A DNA stretch of 64,000 nt from Planococcus halocryophilus (GCF_022489025.1 NZ_JAKVTG010000004.1:124001-188000); one strand, 5' to 3'; positions 52,665 through 62,076 are shown, counted from the stretch's first letter. Program-made: numbers and translations. The notes: a model not told the origin generated them from the letters alone.

Positions 52665-53882
52665 TTATTTAGCTGATTTTACAATTTCGATAATGACTTG
52701 TGTGGCTTTTTCCATGTTTTCAGCAGAAATAAATTCATATTTCCCGTGGTAATTTTCGCCGCCTGTAAAGATATTCGGTGTTGGAAGTCCCATATAAGAT
52801 AATTGAGAGCCGTCCGTACCGCCGCGAACAGGAACAATATTCGGTTCGATACCCAACGTAATCATCGCACGTTCTGCATTGTCGACAATGTTCATCACTG
52901 GTTCGATTTTTTCACGCATATTGTAATATTGATCTTCAATTTCTAATTGAATCGCGTCATTGCCGTATTGTTTTTGAAGCTTTTCTGCAACGGCTTGCAT
53001 ATGACGCTTTTTATCTTCGAATTTTTCTTTATCAAAATCACGAATAATATAGCTTAACTCAGCAGACTCCACAGTACCTTCGAAATTATTCAAATGAATA
53101 AATCCTTCGTAGTTCTCCGTTAATTCAGGAACTTCGTTTTTCGGCATTTCTTGTTGAAATTGAATCGCAACGGTTTGGGCATTTACCATTTTATCTTTTG
53201 CCGACCCCGGATGAACACTTTTCCCTTGAACAACTAATTTACCACTCGCTGCATTAAAACTTTCGTATTGCAGTTCGCCAAGAGGACCACCATCCATTGT
53301 ATAGGCATATTCTGCGCCAAAGCGCTCAACGTCAAATTTATGAGGGCCGCGACCGATTTCTTCGTCGGGCGTAAAAGCAACGCGGATTTTTCCGTGTTCG
53401 ATTTCTGGATGCTGAGCTAAATATTCCATTGCTGTCATGATTTCTGCAATACCCGCTTTATTATCCGCACCAAGAAGTGTCGTGCCATCGGTTGTGATTA
53501 ACGTATGGTCCACATAATTTTTTAAATCAGGAAAATCCGATACCGTCATCTGAATGCTGTCACTTAACGAAATATCTTGTCCATCATAATTGTCGATCCG
53601 CTTTGGGTTGACATTTTTTCCAGTAAAATCAGTCGCGGTATCAACGTGTGCTAAAAAGCCGATGACTGGAATTTCTTTATCCATATTTGAAGGCAAAGTA
53701 CCAAAAAGATACCCGGCATCATCCATGCCAACTTCTGTGAGTCCAATGCTTGTCATTTCTTTTTCTAATTCATGGAGTAAGTCCCATTGCCCTGGTGTAG
53801 AAGGTGTTGACTCACTCGTGAAATCAGATTGTGTATCAATTTTTGCATAACGAACCAATCGTTCAATTAAAGCTTCAATCAT
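52665..53882 (-). CDS. pepT: Peptidase T (tripeptide aminopeptidase)
   Basis: A 405-residue M20-family metallopeptidase. [10 protein letters not shown] (His and Asp metal ligands near residue 78-82), [14 protein letters not shown] near 140 (bridging Asp), TPDEEIGRG near 173 (Glu-Glu) and the Asp-Gly-Gly metal site near 197 are all seen, with a dimerisation domain in between. It removes the N-terminal residue from tripeptides. AGGGGG precedes the ATG at 53882. It fits peptide use in this genome. Confidence 0.94.
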   Translation of the reverse strand: MIEALIERLVRYAKIDTQSDFTSESTPSTPGQWDLLHELEKEMTSIGLTEVGMDDAGYLFGTLPSNMDKEIPVIGFLAHVDTATDFTGKNVNPKRIDNYDGQDISLSDSIQMTVSDFPDLKNYVDHTLITTDGTTLLGADNKAGIAEIMTAMEYLAQHPEIEHGKIRVAFTPDEEIGRGPHKFDVERFGAEYAYTMDGGPLGELQYESFNAASGKLVVQGKSVHPGSAKDKMVNAQTVAIQFQQEMPKNEVPELTENYEGFIHLNNFEGTVESAELSYIIRDFDKEKFEDKKRHMQAVAEKLQKQYGNDAIQLEIEDQYYNMREKIEPVMNIVDNAERAMITLGIEPNIVPVRGGTDGSQLSYMGLPTPNIFTGGENYHGKYEFISAENMEKATQVIIEIVKSAK

Positions 53883-53944
53883 CTATAAATCCCCCTAAAA
53901 TCAGTCTTGATTCTATTTTAACACGAAGCAAGAAAATTCTGTCG

Positions 53945-53979
53945 CAAAAGAAAAACGATGCCCGCTACGGACATCGTTT
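53945..53979 (-). terminator. Intrinsic terminator of metNIQ operon
   Basis: On the minus strand AAACGATG (53979-53972) and CATCGTTT (53960-53953) pair around a loop and are followed by T-rich bases. It is located after the metQ stop. Confidence 0.75.
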
Positions 53980-54056
53980 CAGGGATTTTACTTATGGTAA
54001 AAGAGTTGTACTTGTTAATCAGTAATCTATATTACGTAAAATTATAATGTGAATTT

Positions 54057-54890
54057 TTATTGGTAGTCGACTAGTTCTTCAACTGTCACGTTCGTTGGAA
54101 TTTGAGCTCCTTTTGTATGTTCAATGATAAATTCCGTCGTGTCTTCTTGTTGGTACAATTCAACGATTTTCAAATAAGCTTCGTTGTCTGCATCTTTAGC
54201 ATTTGCTGCAATCAAATTAATATATGGTGTTGCTGTGTCACTTTCACGTGCGATAGGATCTTCTGTCGGATTCAATCCAGCATCTACAGCAATCCCATTA
54301 TTAATAATCGAAGCTGCAACATCAGGCATAGCGCGTGGTGTATGACCAGAAACCATTGGGACAATTTCGATATTTTTTGGATTTTCAGTAATGTCTTCAG
54401 CTGTTCCAGTTAGTCCCGCATCTTCAGAAAGAGTAATTAAACCAGCTTCTTCCAGCAGTAAAAGAGCACGACCCATGTTCGTTGCTTCGTTAGGTACAGC
54501 AATTTGCGAACCTTCTGGAAGTTCCTCGATAGATTCGTATTTATCGGAATACAAGCCCATTGGTGCGATGACTGTAGAGCCAATTGGGACAATATCGATA
54601 TTGTGTTCGTCTACAAATTCATCAAAATAGGAAATCGTTTGAAAAGCGTTCAAGTCCAATTCACCTTCAGCTAGAGCCAAGTTAGGTGCTACATAATCAG
54701 AAAAAGTTTGAATTTCCAAATCAATGCCTTCTTTTTCAGCTTTTTCAGCAATATAATCCCAAATGGTCGTATCCGAACCACTAATGCCAAGTGTTACTTT
54801 CGTGGTACCTTCAGCGTTGCTATCGTCTCCGCATGCGGTCAAAACCAATGCAAGTAATGTTAGTAATACTGTTGCTATAATTTTTTTCAT
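54057..54890 (-). CDS. metQ: Methionine ABC transporter substrate-binding lipoprotein
   Basis: A 277-residue NlpA/MetQ-family lipoprotein, started at ATG 54890 with GGAGGAAT upstream. The lipobox is LTAC with Cys20. LGISGSDTTIWDYIAEKAEKEG and the VPNEATNMGRALLLLEEAGLI segment (each cut at 20) are conserved. It binds methionine (D- or L-) outside the cell for the MetNI importer. It is the last gene of a SAM-riboswitch-controlled operon. Confidence 0.93.
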   Translation of the reverse strand: MKKIIATVLLTLLALVLTACGDDSNAEGTTKVTLGISGSDTTIWDYIAEKAEKEGIDLEIQTFSDYVAPNLALAEGELDLNAFQTISYFDEFVDEHNIDIVPIGSTVIAPMGLYSDKYESIEELPEGSQIAVPNEATNMGRALLLLEEAGLITLSEDAGLTGTAEDITENPKNIEIVPMVSGHTPRAMPDVAASIINNGIAVDAGLNPTEDPIARESDTATPYINLIAANAKDADNEAYLKIVELYQQEDTTEFIIEHTKGAQIPTNVTVEELVDYQ

Positions 54891-54926
54891 GAATAATTCC
54901 TCCAATTTTTGATGGTTTTATTAGTA

Positions 54927-55577
54927 TTAACTGCGTCTTACGCGTCTTGATAGTATATTGCCGAAAGATTGAACTCCTTGCACGAGTACGACAAGAATAG
55001 CGACTGTGATAACCATAATAAAGGTATCGAATCTCTGATATCCGTATGTAATGGCTAAGTCTCCAAGACCGCCGCCGCCAATAGCGCCAGCCATAGCAGA
55101 TGCACCGATCAATCCGACTACAGCTATTGTTAATGCAAGAACGAGTGAGCTGAGAGCTTCAGGGATCAAAAACCGGAAAATGATTTGCGCCGGTGAAGCA
55201 CCCATTGCTTGCGCCGCTTCGATAACTCCTTTGTCGACTTCTAGGAGCGAGTTTTCGATTAACCGAGCAATATAAGGTCCTGCGTAAAATACTAAAGGAA
55301 CAATTGCTGCTGCAGTTCCAATAGAGGTTCCGACAATAAGTCGTGTCAACGGAATAATAGCGACCATTAAAATAATAAAAGGAATCGAGCGGAAAATATT
55401 GATGACTATGTTTAATGCATTAGATACCGACTCGTTTTCTAATAAATGACCATTTCGGGTAACTACTAGAAAGATTCCCAGTGGAAAGCCGATCAATAAG
55501 GAAAAGCCGAATGCTGCGCCAGTCATATAAATGGTTTCCCATATAGCTTCTAAAATTTGATCATAGTTAACTGACAT
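54927..55577 (-). CDS. metI: Methionine ABC transporter permease
   Basis: A 216-residue permease with five membrane helices. FSLLIGFPLGIFLVVTRNGH near residue 22, and VIEAAQAMGASPAQIIFRFL near 125 containing the EAA loop, identify MetI/MetP. The gene overlaps metN by 11 bases, so the two are coupled. Confidence 0.93.
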   Translation of the reverse strand: MSVNYDQILEAIWETIYMTGAAFGFSLLIGFPLGIFLVVTRNGHLLENESVSNALNIVINIFRSIPFIILMVAIIPLTRLIVGTSIGTAAAIVPLVFYAGPYIARLIENSLLEVDKGVIEAAQAMGASPAQIIFRFLIPEALSSLVLALTIAVVGLIGASAMAGAIGGGGLGDLAITYGYQRFDTFIMVITVAILVVLVQGVQSFGNILSRRVRRS

Positions 55578-56598
55578 AATGAGTAACCTCCTCTATGTGT
55601 ATATTGTTGTCTTGAATAGAGGTTATTGCGCGTTCAATTTCTTTTAGTTCGCCGGAAAATTCCACAATTAAGTTGCCGTATGGAACCCCTTGTAATTCGG
55701 TAATATTTCCAAATAACACATTTAAATCTACGTTAAAGTCGCGTGACACACGAGACATAACGGGTGTGCCAACTGAATTCCCTGTAAACTGCAAACGAAA
55801 AATGGTGTTATCGCTATGCGGTTCATGAATTTGGGCTAGCAAGGATTCAGGTAATTCATCATTCATGACCGAGCGGACAAACCGTTTTGTTGTAGCTTGT
55901 TGTGGATTTGAAAAGACTTCAAAAACAGTACCTTGCTCAATGACTTTCCCGTCTTCAAGAACCGCCACTTTGTTACAAATTTCTCGAATAACACCCATCT
56001 CATGAGTAATAAGCAAAATGGTAATATTGTATTCTTTATTGATTTTTTTGAGTAAATCCAAAATCGATTTAGTGGTTTGAGGATCAAGCGCTGACGTCGC
56101 TTCATCGCATAACAGAACAGAAGGGTTTGTAGCAAGAGCACGAGCTATACCGATCCGTTGCTTTTGTCCACCCGACAATTGATCTGGATATTTTTTTGCT
56201 TGGTCTGCAAGTCCTACAAAGTCGAGCAAATCTTTTACTTGTTTTTCAATGTCTGCTTTAGGCGTCTTTGCCAGTAGCAGGGGCATAGCCACATTGTGAA
56301 AAACGGTTTTAGAATTCAGTAGATTAAAATGCTGAAAAATCATACCGATATCTTTTCGGATGGTACGGATTTCTTTGCTAGATAGCGTCGAAATATCCTT
56401 TCCGTGAATTAATACACGTCCTTTAGAAGGACGTTCGAGGAAGTTTACTGTGCGGATTAATGAACTTTTACCGGCTCCACTAAAGCCGATAACTCCGTAG
56501 ATTTCGCCAGTTTCGACAGTTAAATCGATGCCATTTAATGCATGGATTTCCTGTTTACCTGATTGGTAGATTTTGGCGACGCCTTCGAATTGAATCAT
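55567..56598 (-). CDS. metN: Methionine ABC transporter ATP-binding protein
   Basis: A 343-residue ATPase. Walker A GFSGAGKSSLI near residue 38, signature LSGGQKQRIGIARAL near 141 and Walker B VLLCDEATSALDP near 161 are present. Residues 265-343 form the NIL domain that senses methionine and inhibits uptake (trans-inhibition). The leader contains an S-box riboswitch, and a sigma-A promoter lies upstream of that. Confidence 0.94.
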   Translation of the reverse strand: MIQFEGVAKIYQSGKQEIHALNGIDLTVETGEIYGVIGFSGAGKSSLIRTVNFLERPSKGRVLIHGKDISTLSSKEIRTIRKDIGMIFQHFNLLNSKTVFHNVAMPLLLAKTPKADIEKQVKDLLDFVGLADQAKKYPDQLSGGQKQRIGIARALATNPSVLLCDEATSALDPQTTKSILDLLKKINKEYNITILLITHEMGVIREICNKVAVLEDGKVIEQGTVFEVFSNPQQATTKRFVRSVMNDELPESLLAQIHEPHSDNTIFRLQFTGNSVGTPVMSRVSRDFNVDLNVLFGNITELQGVPYGNLIVEFSGELKEIERAITSIQDNNIHIEEVTHYVS

Positions 56599-56673
56599 GT
56601 TGACTTGACCTCCCCATGCTGCGTTTTTTTCAAATCGTTAATGCTCACAATCCGTTGAGAAACTAGACAAAAA

Positions 56674-56848
56674 GAGCCCTCCTTTTTCTTAAACCATAAG
56701 AAAAAAGAGGGCTCCTGTAGAAACCATCTAATTCTCATCTTCCAAATGCACGAGTGCATTTGCAGGAGTTGGCACAGTTTTTGTGGTTAAACAAATCTGC
56801 TGCCGAAACGTCATAGGGCCTGTCCCTCGGTTTCTCTGGATAAGAAAG
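56674..56848 (-). promoter_or_regulatory. SAM (S-box) riboswitch with terminator, metNIQ leader
   Basis: On the minus strand the aptamer (56848 to about 56731) begins TTTCTTATCCAGAG, continues with GAGGGACAGGCCCTATGA and GGCAGC, and is closed by GATGAGAA, which pairs with TTCTTATC as P1. An 18-bp hairpin (arms 56714-56697 and 56691-56674) followed by T residues is the terminator. When SAM is high the terminator forms; when SAM is low an alternative pairing would allow read-through into metN. The aptamer consensus match is recognised from the S-box family. Confidence 0.92.
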
Positions 56849-56877
56849 TGATGTATGCTATTCGATTCGTGATTCCT

Positions 56878-56906
56878 ACTTTATGGCGGAATAACAAAAA
56901 AGTCAA
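56878..56906 (-). promoter_or_regulatory. Sigma-A promoter of metNIQ
   Basis: On the minus strand TTGACT (56906-56901), 17 bases and TAAAGT (56883-56878) lie just before the riboswitch. Confidence 0.7.
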
Positions 56907-56958
56907 GAAGAATACTAGTTTTTATTTCAGTACTTTTAAAATATGCTCAAGTTCCTAA

Positions 56959-57600
56959 CTAAATTGGAGTTGAAGGTTTCTTTTTAAAAACTGCAGATAC
57001 TTTTGTTTCAGTACCATTCTTTATTCGTATAATATTTTCGCGGTGCTTCCAAACGGCCATTGCAAAAAGTAATGTGGAGATCAGTAGTGGCCAAGGTCCA
57101 ATTGCTGGGACAAATGCTATTACAAAGAAAATAGCATATAGTACAAGTACGCCAATAACGAGGTAGTTTGTTGCCAGCGAAACGACAATCAATAACAATA
57201 ATCCAAGTAAACCAAGCTTCCAGTCGAGTGCAAGCATGACCCCAATGACAGAAGCAGTTCCTTTACCTCCGTCAAACTTCATATAGAACGGAAAATTATG
57301 GCCGAAAATAACTCCAGCACCTGCCACAAACAGCATCGACCACGTGAGCTCAGGAGAGAAATTACCTAAACCTAGTAGCAGACGTAAACCAGCTACTGCC
57401 GCAAATCCTTTAAAAATATCAATAATAGCAACGAGCAATCCATATTTCCAACCTAAAACAATGGCCGCATTAGAGGCGCCAGAATTTTTCACACCAGCGT
57501 TTTTGACGTTCACACCCGAAATCAGTTGTGCTGCCAAAGTGCCGTGACAACAACCAATGCCATAGCTGACAATAAACAATAGAAACATCCAAATAAACAT
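56959..57600 (-). CDS. Glycerol-3-phosphate acyltransferase PlsY paralogue
   Basis: A 213-residue membrane protein of the PlsY family, which moves acyl groups from acyl phosphate to glycerol-3-phosphate. The motifs are recognisable but modified: NSGASNAA for the first (GSGNxGATN in classical PlsY) and GHNFPFYMKFDGGKG near residue 100 for the glycine-rich motif. Five or more membrane segments are present. The degenerate first motif suggests a second paralogue with changed substrate or activity. AGGAGGGCC precedes ATG 57600. It lies between two oppositely oriented SAM-riboswitch units. Confidence 0.8.
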   Translation of the reverse strand: MFIWMFLLFIVSYGIGCCHGTLAAQLISGVNVKNAGVKNSGASNAAIVLGWKYGLLVAIIDIFKGFAAVAGLRLLLGLGNFSPELTWSMLFVAGAGVIFGHNFPFYMKFDGGKGTASVIGVMLALDWKLGLLGLLLLIVVSLATNYLVIGVLVLYAIFFVIAFVPAIGPWPLLISTLLFAMAVWKHRENIIRIKNGTETKVSAVFKKKPSTPI

Positions 57601-57674
57601 AGTTTGGCCCTCCTTTCTACTTAAAGATAACGTTTGAAAAAGACGAAGGTTTCAAAATTTTTTGACTAATAGGG

Positions 57675-57703
57675 TTGACAAATGAAAATAAAGTTCCTAT
57701 ACT
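57675..57703 (+). promoter_or_regulatory. Sigma-A promoter of metY-metX
   Basis: TTGACA (57675-57680), 17 bases and TATACT (57698-57703) make a near-perfect promoter upstream of the riboswitch. Confidence 0.88.
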
Positions 57704-57731
57704 ACAAAACAAGATAAAAATTTAATTTAAT

Positions 57732-57899
57732 ACTCTTATCAAGAGTGGCGGAGGGATAGGCCCTGTGATGCCCGGCAACCAACAGACGATTTTGTCTGGA
57801 AAGGTGCTAATTCCTACAGAACCGGAGTTAGAGGTTCTGATAGATAAGAGGAGGAAAACTCCGTATATGCGGCCCTCTTCTTAGCGAAGGGGGCTTTTT
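57732..57899 (+). promoter_or_regulatory. SAM (S-box) riboswitch with terminator, metY-metX leader
   Basis: The aptamer runs from CTCTTATCAAGAG (57733) through GGAGGGATAGGCCCTGTGATG and CCCGGCAACC (each within the S-box core) to GATAAGAG (57843-57850), which closes P1. The terminator hairpin is GCCCTCTTC (57872-57880) with GAAGGGGGC (57885-57893) and six T residues. GAGGAGGAAAAC between P1 and the terminator could form the antiterminator. SAM is expected to stop transcription of the downstream methionine synthesis genes. Confidence 0.93.
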
Positions 57900-57944
57900 T
57901 CGTCCTCTTCGCAGCAACAAAACAAAAAATAGGGGGAATAGAAA

Positions 57945-59237
57945 ATGACAAACTTAAAACCAGAAACATTATTATTACACGGTGGACAACAAGTAGATCC
58001 AACAACTGGATCGAGAGGTGTACCGGTTTATAAAACAACTTCTTATGTTTTTAGAGATACGCAGCATGCACAAGATTTATTTGGTTTAAAAGATGTCGGG
58101 AATATTTACTCCCGTATTATGAATCCAACCGTTGACGTATTTGAGCAGCGAGTAGCATTACTTGAAGGCGGGACTGCAGCAGTTGCTCTATCTTCAGGAA
58201 TGGCTGCAATTGCCTTTTCTATTTTGAACATTGCAGAAGCTGGAGATGAAATCATAGCAGATAGCAGTCTTTATGGGGGAACTTATAATTTATTTGCCAA
58301 TACATTGCCGCGTTATGGCATTACAACGAAATTTGTAGATGCGACGAACCCAGAGAATTTTAAAGCAGCCATTACAGATAAAACAAAAGCGGTGTTTGGT
58401 GAAATTATCGGTAACCCTAGTCTGAATGTCTTTGACGTAGAAAAAGTAGCAGAAATTGCTCATGAACACGGATTGCCATTATTGATTGATAATACATTTG
58501 CTTCACCATACGGTAGCAATCCAATTGAGTTTGGAGCAGATGTAGTCATTCATTCTGCTACAAAATGGATTGGTGGACATGGGACGACAATTGGTGGAGT
58601 GGCAGTAGATGCTGGGAAATTCAATTGGGATAATCCACGTTTCCCGAACTATACAGAACCGGATGAAACTTACCATGGATTGCGTTATGGCATTGATGTA
58701 CCGGATGCTGCCTTTGCGACAAAACTACGCGTTCAATTATTGCGTGACTTTGGCCCGTCATTAAGCCCTGATAGCGCCCATGCTTTGTTGCAAGGGTTAG
58801 AGACTTTACATTTGCGGATTCCAAAGCACAATAGCAACGCTCAAATTATTGCAGAGTACTTAAAACAACATCCGCAAATTGAGTGGGTCAATTACCTAGG
58901 ATTTGAAGATCATCCTTCTCATCAAATTGCGAAGAAATACTTGAAAAATGATGGTTATGGATCGATTGTCAATTTTGGTATTAAAGGTGGACGAGAAGCC
59001 GGACGTAAAGTAATCGACAACATTAAGCTTTGGTCTCATGTAGCCAATGTTGGAGATGCGAAATCGCTTATCATCCATCCTGCCTCTACTACACATCAAC
59101 AATTAAACGATGAAGAACTGAAATCATCAGGCGTAACAGAAGAGTTAATCCGACTGTCTGTGGGATTAGAAAATGCAGAAGATCTAATTGCTGACTTAGA
59201 GCAGGCAATCCAAGTAACCGTGTTAGAAAACGTATAA
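57945..59237 (+). CDS. metY: O-acetylhomoserine sulfhydrylase (MetY-type)
   Basis: A 430-residue PLP-dependent Cys/Met metabolism enzyme. The N-terminal ETLLLHGGQQVDPTTGSRGV region, the NIYSRIMNPTVDVFEQR segment near residue 55 and the PLP Lys in HSATKWIGGHGT near 207 are conserved. The large size and sequence match O-acetylhomoserine sulfhydrylases, which turn O-acetylhomoserine and sulfide into homocysteine. It starts 45 bases after the riboswitch terminator and is co-transcribed with metX. Confidence 0.92.
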   Translation: MTNLKPETLLLHGGQQVDPTTGSRGVPVYKTTSYVFRDTQHAQDLFGLKDVGNIYSRIMNPTVDVFEQRVALLEGGTAAVALSSGMAAIAFSILNIAEAGDEIIADSSLYGGTYNLFANTLPRYGITTKFVDATNPENFKAAITDKTKAVFGEIIGNPSLNVFDVEKVAEIAHEHGLPLLIDNTFASPYGSNPIEFGADVVIHSATKWIGGHGTTIGGVAVDAGKFNWDNPRFPNYTEPDETYHGLRYGIDVPDAAFATKLRVQLLRDFGPSLSPDSAHALLQGLETLHLRIPKHNSNAQIIAEYLKQHPQIEWVNYLGFEDHPSHQIAKKYLKNDGYGSIVNFGIKGGREAGRKVIDNIKLWSHVANVGDAKSLIIHPASTTHQQLNDEELKSSGVTEELIRLSVGLENAEDLIADLEQAIQVTVLENV

Positions 59238-59249
59238 GGAGGAATCGGC

Positions 59250-60263
59250 ATGAAAACAGTATCCGTTGGCTCATTAACCTTGGACTCAACTAAGACGATA
59301 AACAATGTAGAACTTGCATATGAACGTCTCGGAGATAAAAATGCTCCTGTTATTCTGGTTTGTCATGCGCTAACTGGAGATCAACATACCGTTGGCACAG
59401 AGCAAAATCCAGGTTGGTGGGCGGGACTAGTTGGTCCGGGGATGCCAGTGGATACGACTGTTTTTCAAGTGATTACTTTTAATGTGTTAGGCGGTTGTCA
59501 TGGATCGACGGGACCTTTATCGGTAAATCCTTTAAGTGGGGCACCATACAAAGCTGATTTCCCAACCCTGACAATACGTGATATGGTGCGCGCAGAATAT
59601 CTAGCATTAAAAAAACTAGGCATTAAAAAATTGGCTGCAGTAATCGGCGGATCACTTGGGGGGATGAAAACTCTAGAGTGGGGAAGAACTTACCCAGAGT
59701 TTGTCGGAGCGATTTTCCCATTAGCTGTTACACCGTATTATAGTGACTATGGAGTAGCATTTAACCACATTGGGATAGTAGCAATTGAAAATGATAAAGA
59801 TTTTAATGGCGGGAATTACAAAGACGCTAGTTTATTAAAAGGATTCGAAGTAGCTAGAATGGCTGGTATGGTTACTTATCGGAGTGGCAGAATGTTCAAT
59901 CAGCGATTTGGGCGGAGCGGTAATGATAGCGAATTCAATGTCCAGTCATATTTAAATTATCAAGGAAAAAAATTAGCAGGTCGTTTCGATGCGAATAGTT
60001 ATTTAGTGTTGTTAAAAGCGATGAATACGCATGACATTGATGATGCGGTTTTAGAAGTTCCGGTATATTCTTTATCATTTACACAGGATCTACTTTATCC
60101 GAATGAACTGATGGTTCCATGGCTTGAAAAACAAACTAATGCTGCTTGGAAAATCATTGAAACTGATTTTGGTCATGACGGATTTTTGATAGAATTCGAA
60201 AAATGGGGAGGCTTTATAGAAGAAAAGTTAAAAAGCCTTATAGTGCCGGAGCTTATTCGGTAA
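59250..60263 (+). CDS. metX: Homoserine O-acetyltransferase (MetX)
   Basis: A 337-residue alpha/beta-hydrolase-fold acyltransferase. The nucleophile Ser135 is in IGGSLGGMKTLEW, an Asp in FTQDLLYP near 275 and the His in FGHDGFL near 310. It makes O-acetylhomoserine from homoserine and acetyl-CoA for MetY. TAAGGAGG precedes ATG 59250 and lies 13 bases after metY. It is somewhat shorter than the about 360-380 residues of many MetX proteins. Confidence 0.92.
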   Translation: MKTVSVGSLTLDSTKTINNVELAYERLGDKNAPVILVCHALTGDQHTVGTEQNPGWWAGLVGPGMPVDTTVFQVITFNVLGGCHGSTGPLSVNPLSGAPYKADFPTLTIRDMVRAEYLALKKLGIKKLAAVIGGSLGGMKTLEWGRTYPEFVGAIFPLAVTPYYSDYGVAFNHIGIVAIENDKDFNGGNYKDASLLKGFEVARMAGMVTYRSGRMFNQRFGRSGNDSEFNVQSYLNYQGKKLAGRFDANSYLVLLKAMNTHDIDDAVLEVPVYSLSFTQDLLYPNELMVPWLEKQTNAAWKIIETDFGHDGFLIEFEKWGGFIEEKLKSLIVPELIR

Positions 60264-60303
60264 ATAAATGTATTGAATTTGAGAGTACGGAGAAAATGAT
60301 ATG

Positions 60304-60349
60304 AAAAAGCATCGAGGACAGTTATTATGCCCTCGATGCTTTTTGTTAG
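60304..60349. terminator. Bidirectional terminator, metX / excisionase-like gene
   Basis: A 14-bp perfect stem (60304-60317 with 60331-60344) and T residues on both sides, between two convergent genes. Confidence 0.9.
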
Positions 60350-60580
60350 TTAGTCTTCATCTTTAATATCCACATCATCTGGAATCGGCGTAGCGCGCCA
60401 TTCTTCTAACGCTAACTTAGCCTGCTCCAACTGCTGAAAATGCGTTCCGAATTGAGAAGTGTTGACCATGTATTGCTCTCCATCATGAACTGCGCGAATA
60501 CGGCCTTCTAACACATAACGGTTGACTTGTTCTTCAGGCATCGACAAAAAAGCAGCAGTTTCCTGGACTGTCATATACAT
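60350..60580 (-). CDS. Excisionase-family (MerR-like) DNA-binding protein, 76 aa
   Basis: A 76-residue protein whose first 45 residues (MYMTVQETAAFLSMPEEQVN, VLEGRIRAVHDGEQYMV) form a winged helix-turn-helix of the excisionase/BldC type. The rest is an acidic helical tail. No phage or integrase gene lies nearby, so despite the family name it is probably a small chromosomal regulator. AGGAGGCG precedes ATG 60580. Its targets are unknown. Confidence 0.82.
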   Translation of the reverse strand: MYMTVQETAAFLSMPEEQVNRYVLEGRIRAVHDGEQYMVNTSQFGTHFQQLEQAKLALEEWRATPIPDDVDIKDED

Positions 60581-60738
60581 AGGATCGCCTCCTCTTTTCT
60601 TTTATTATAATAGAAGAAGACAGTCATCTCAAACCATTAGCGTCCTAGTGTTAATAGTAAAAAAAATTTATCATGGAATCGACTCGGTTTGTTTTTATCT
60701 AATTTTTCAACTAATTACCTACAATTTATTTTCTGGGC

Positions 60739-60764
60739 GTTTAGTTTCATAGAAGTAAGGGGAT
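60739..60764 (+). promoter_or_regulatory. Candidate sigma-B promoter of channel-like gene
   Basis: GTTTAG (60739-60744), 14 bases and GGGGAT (60759-60764) differ from GTTTAA and GGGTAT by one base each. The start codon lies about 41 bases downstream. Confidence 0.55.
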
Positions 60765-60805
60765 AATAATAATAGAATGTGCAAAAATAAAAGGAGGACG
60801 AGTTT

Positions 60806-62065
60806 ATGAATGACATTGGCAACTCTTTTAGAGGAGTTGGAAACACGATTATTGATTACATTCCAAACGTTTTAGGGGCATTATTATTATTACTTGTCGC
60901 ATGGATTGTTGCAACGGTTGTACGGGCTATTTTTACTAAAGGCTTGAAAAAAGCAGGTGCAGATCGTGCCATGGTCAAAGGCCATATGGCAAAAACAAAA
61001 GAAGACGCAGACAGCATACTGGATTCTATAGGGAAAATTCTTTATTACCTAATCTTCATCTTGTTTATTCCGAGCGTTCTGCAAGCTTTGGATATGAACA
61101 ATGTAGCACAGCCAATTTCAAACATGATGGATAAGCTGTTGGCGTTCTTGCCAAATCTTTTCATGGCTATTATTATCCTCGTAATTGGTTACTTTGTTGC
61201 TAAGTTTGTAAAAAATCTTGTGTTTAGTCTTTTAACAGCCATTAACATTGATAAGTGGTTTAATAAGTTTACTAACAAACCAAGTGGCACGACAGGAACA
61301 ACGAGAATGGACGCTGGAGACAAGGCGACATTAGCAAATGTTTTAGCTAATACAGTCTTTGTCATTGTCTTAATTCCAATTTTGACAATTGCGTTAGAAA
61401 CATTGAACATTCGATCTATCTCGGAACCCATTGTAAACATGCTCAATCAAGTGCTGAACATGATTCCAAACATCTTTGTAGCGATCATCCTTATTCTAGT
61501 GGGTGTCTTAATCGCTAAATTCGTTGGAGATTTGTTGATTAGCTTATTGAATGGAACAGGAATTAACCGTTTCTCAACATATTTGAACACAGATAAAACG
61601 AAAACACCAAGTTTCGATATTGCCAATATCATTGGTAAAGTCGTGCAAGCGATCATCATCATCTTCTTTACTGTTGAAGCGATGAACGTACTGCAACTAG
61701 ACGTATTAAATGGAATTGGTGAAGCAGTAATTGCATACTTGCCACTTCTCATTAGTTCATTAATTATTCTTGGTCTAGGATTAATTGGCGGTAGTTTGCT
61801 TGGAAACTATGTAAAACAAGCTTCTGGCAATCGCCTTATGGGAGCTGTTGTGAAGTACGTAATTATTATCATTGCCGTATTCATGACGCTTGACCAATTA
61901 AACTTTGCGACAAACATTGTTAACTTGGCCTTCCTATTCATTATCGCTGGACTTGCAGTAGCATTTGCAATTTCCTTCGGCATGGGTGGGCGTGACTTCG
62001 CTAAGCGTCAACTTGAAAAGTTTGAAGCAAAAATGGAAAAAGAAAACGATAAGCCGAACCTTTAA
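60806..62065 (+). CDS. Mechanosensitive-channel-type membrane protein with repeated TM-helix motif
   Basis: A 419-residue membrane protein with at least four repeats of the MscS-associated TM-helix unit (PF05552-like): IPNVLGALLLLLVAW near 18, LPNLFMAIIILVIGYF near 112, IPNIFVAIILILVGVLI near 218 and LPLLISSLIILGLGLI near 310. No MscS beta-domain follows. Its short cytoplasmic tail ends with a charged helix. A channel role in osmotic stress is an inference. AAAGGAGG precedes ATG 60806, and the promoter may be sigma-B type. Confidence 0.82.
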   Translation: MNDIGNSFRGVGNTIIDYIPNVLGALLLLLVAWIVATVVRAIFTKGLKKAGADRAMVKGHMAKTKEDADSILDSIGKILYYLIFILFIPSVLQALDMNNVAQPISNMMDKLLAFLPNLFMAIIILVIGYFVAKFVKNLVFSLLTAINIDKWFNKFTNKPSGTTGTTRMDAGDKATLANVLANTVFVIVLIPILTIALETLNIRSISEPIVNMLNQVLNMIPNIFVAIILILVGVLIAKFVGDLLISLLNGTGINRFSTYLNTDKTKTPSFDIANIIGKVVQAIIIIFFTVEAMNVLQLDVLNGIGEAVIAYLPLLISSLIILGLGLIGGSLLGNYVKQASGNRLMGAVVKYVIIIIAVFMTLDQLNFATNIVNLAFLFIIAGLAVAFAISFGMGGRDFAKRQLEKFEAKMEKENDKPNL

Positions 62066-62076
62066 ATTCATTCCCT

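Noticed and set aside
60350..60580. Prophage remnant indicated by an excisionase-like gene
   Set aside because: No integrase, attachment repeat or other phage gene is nearby and the gene has normal chromosomal signals.
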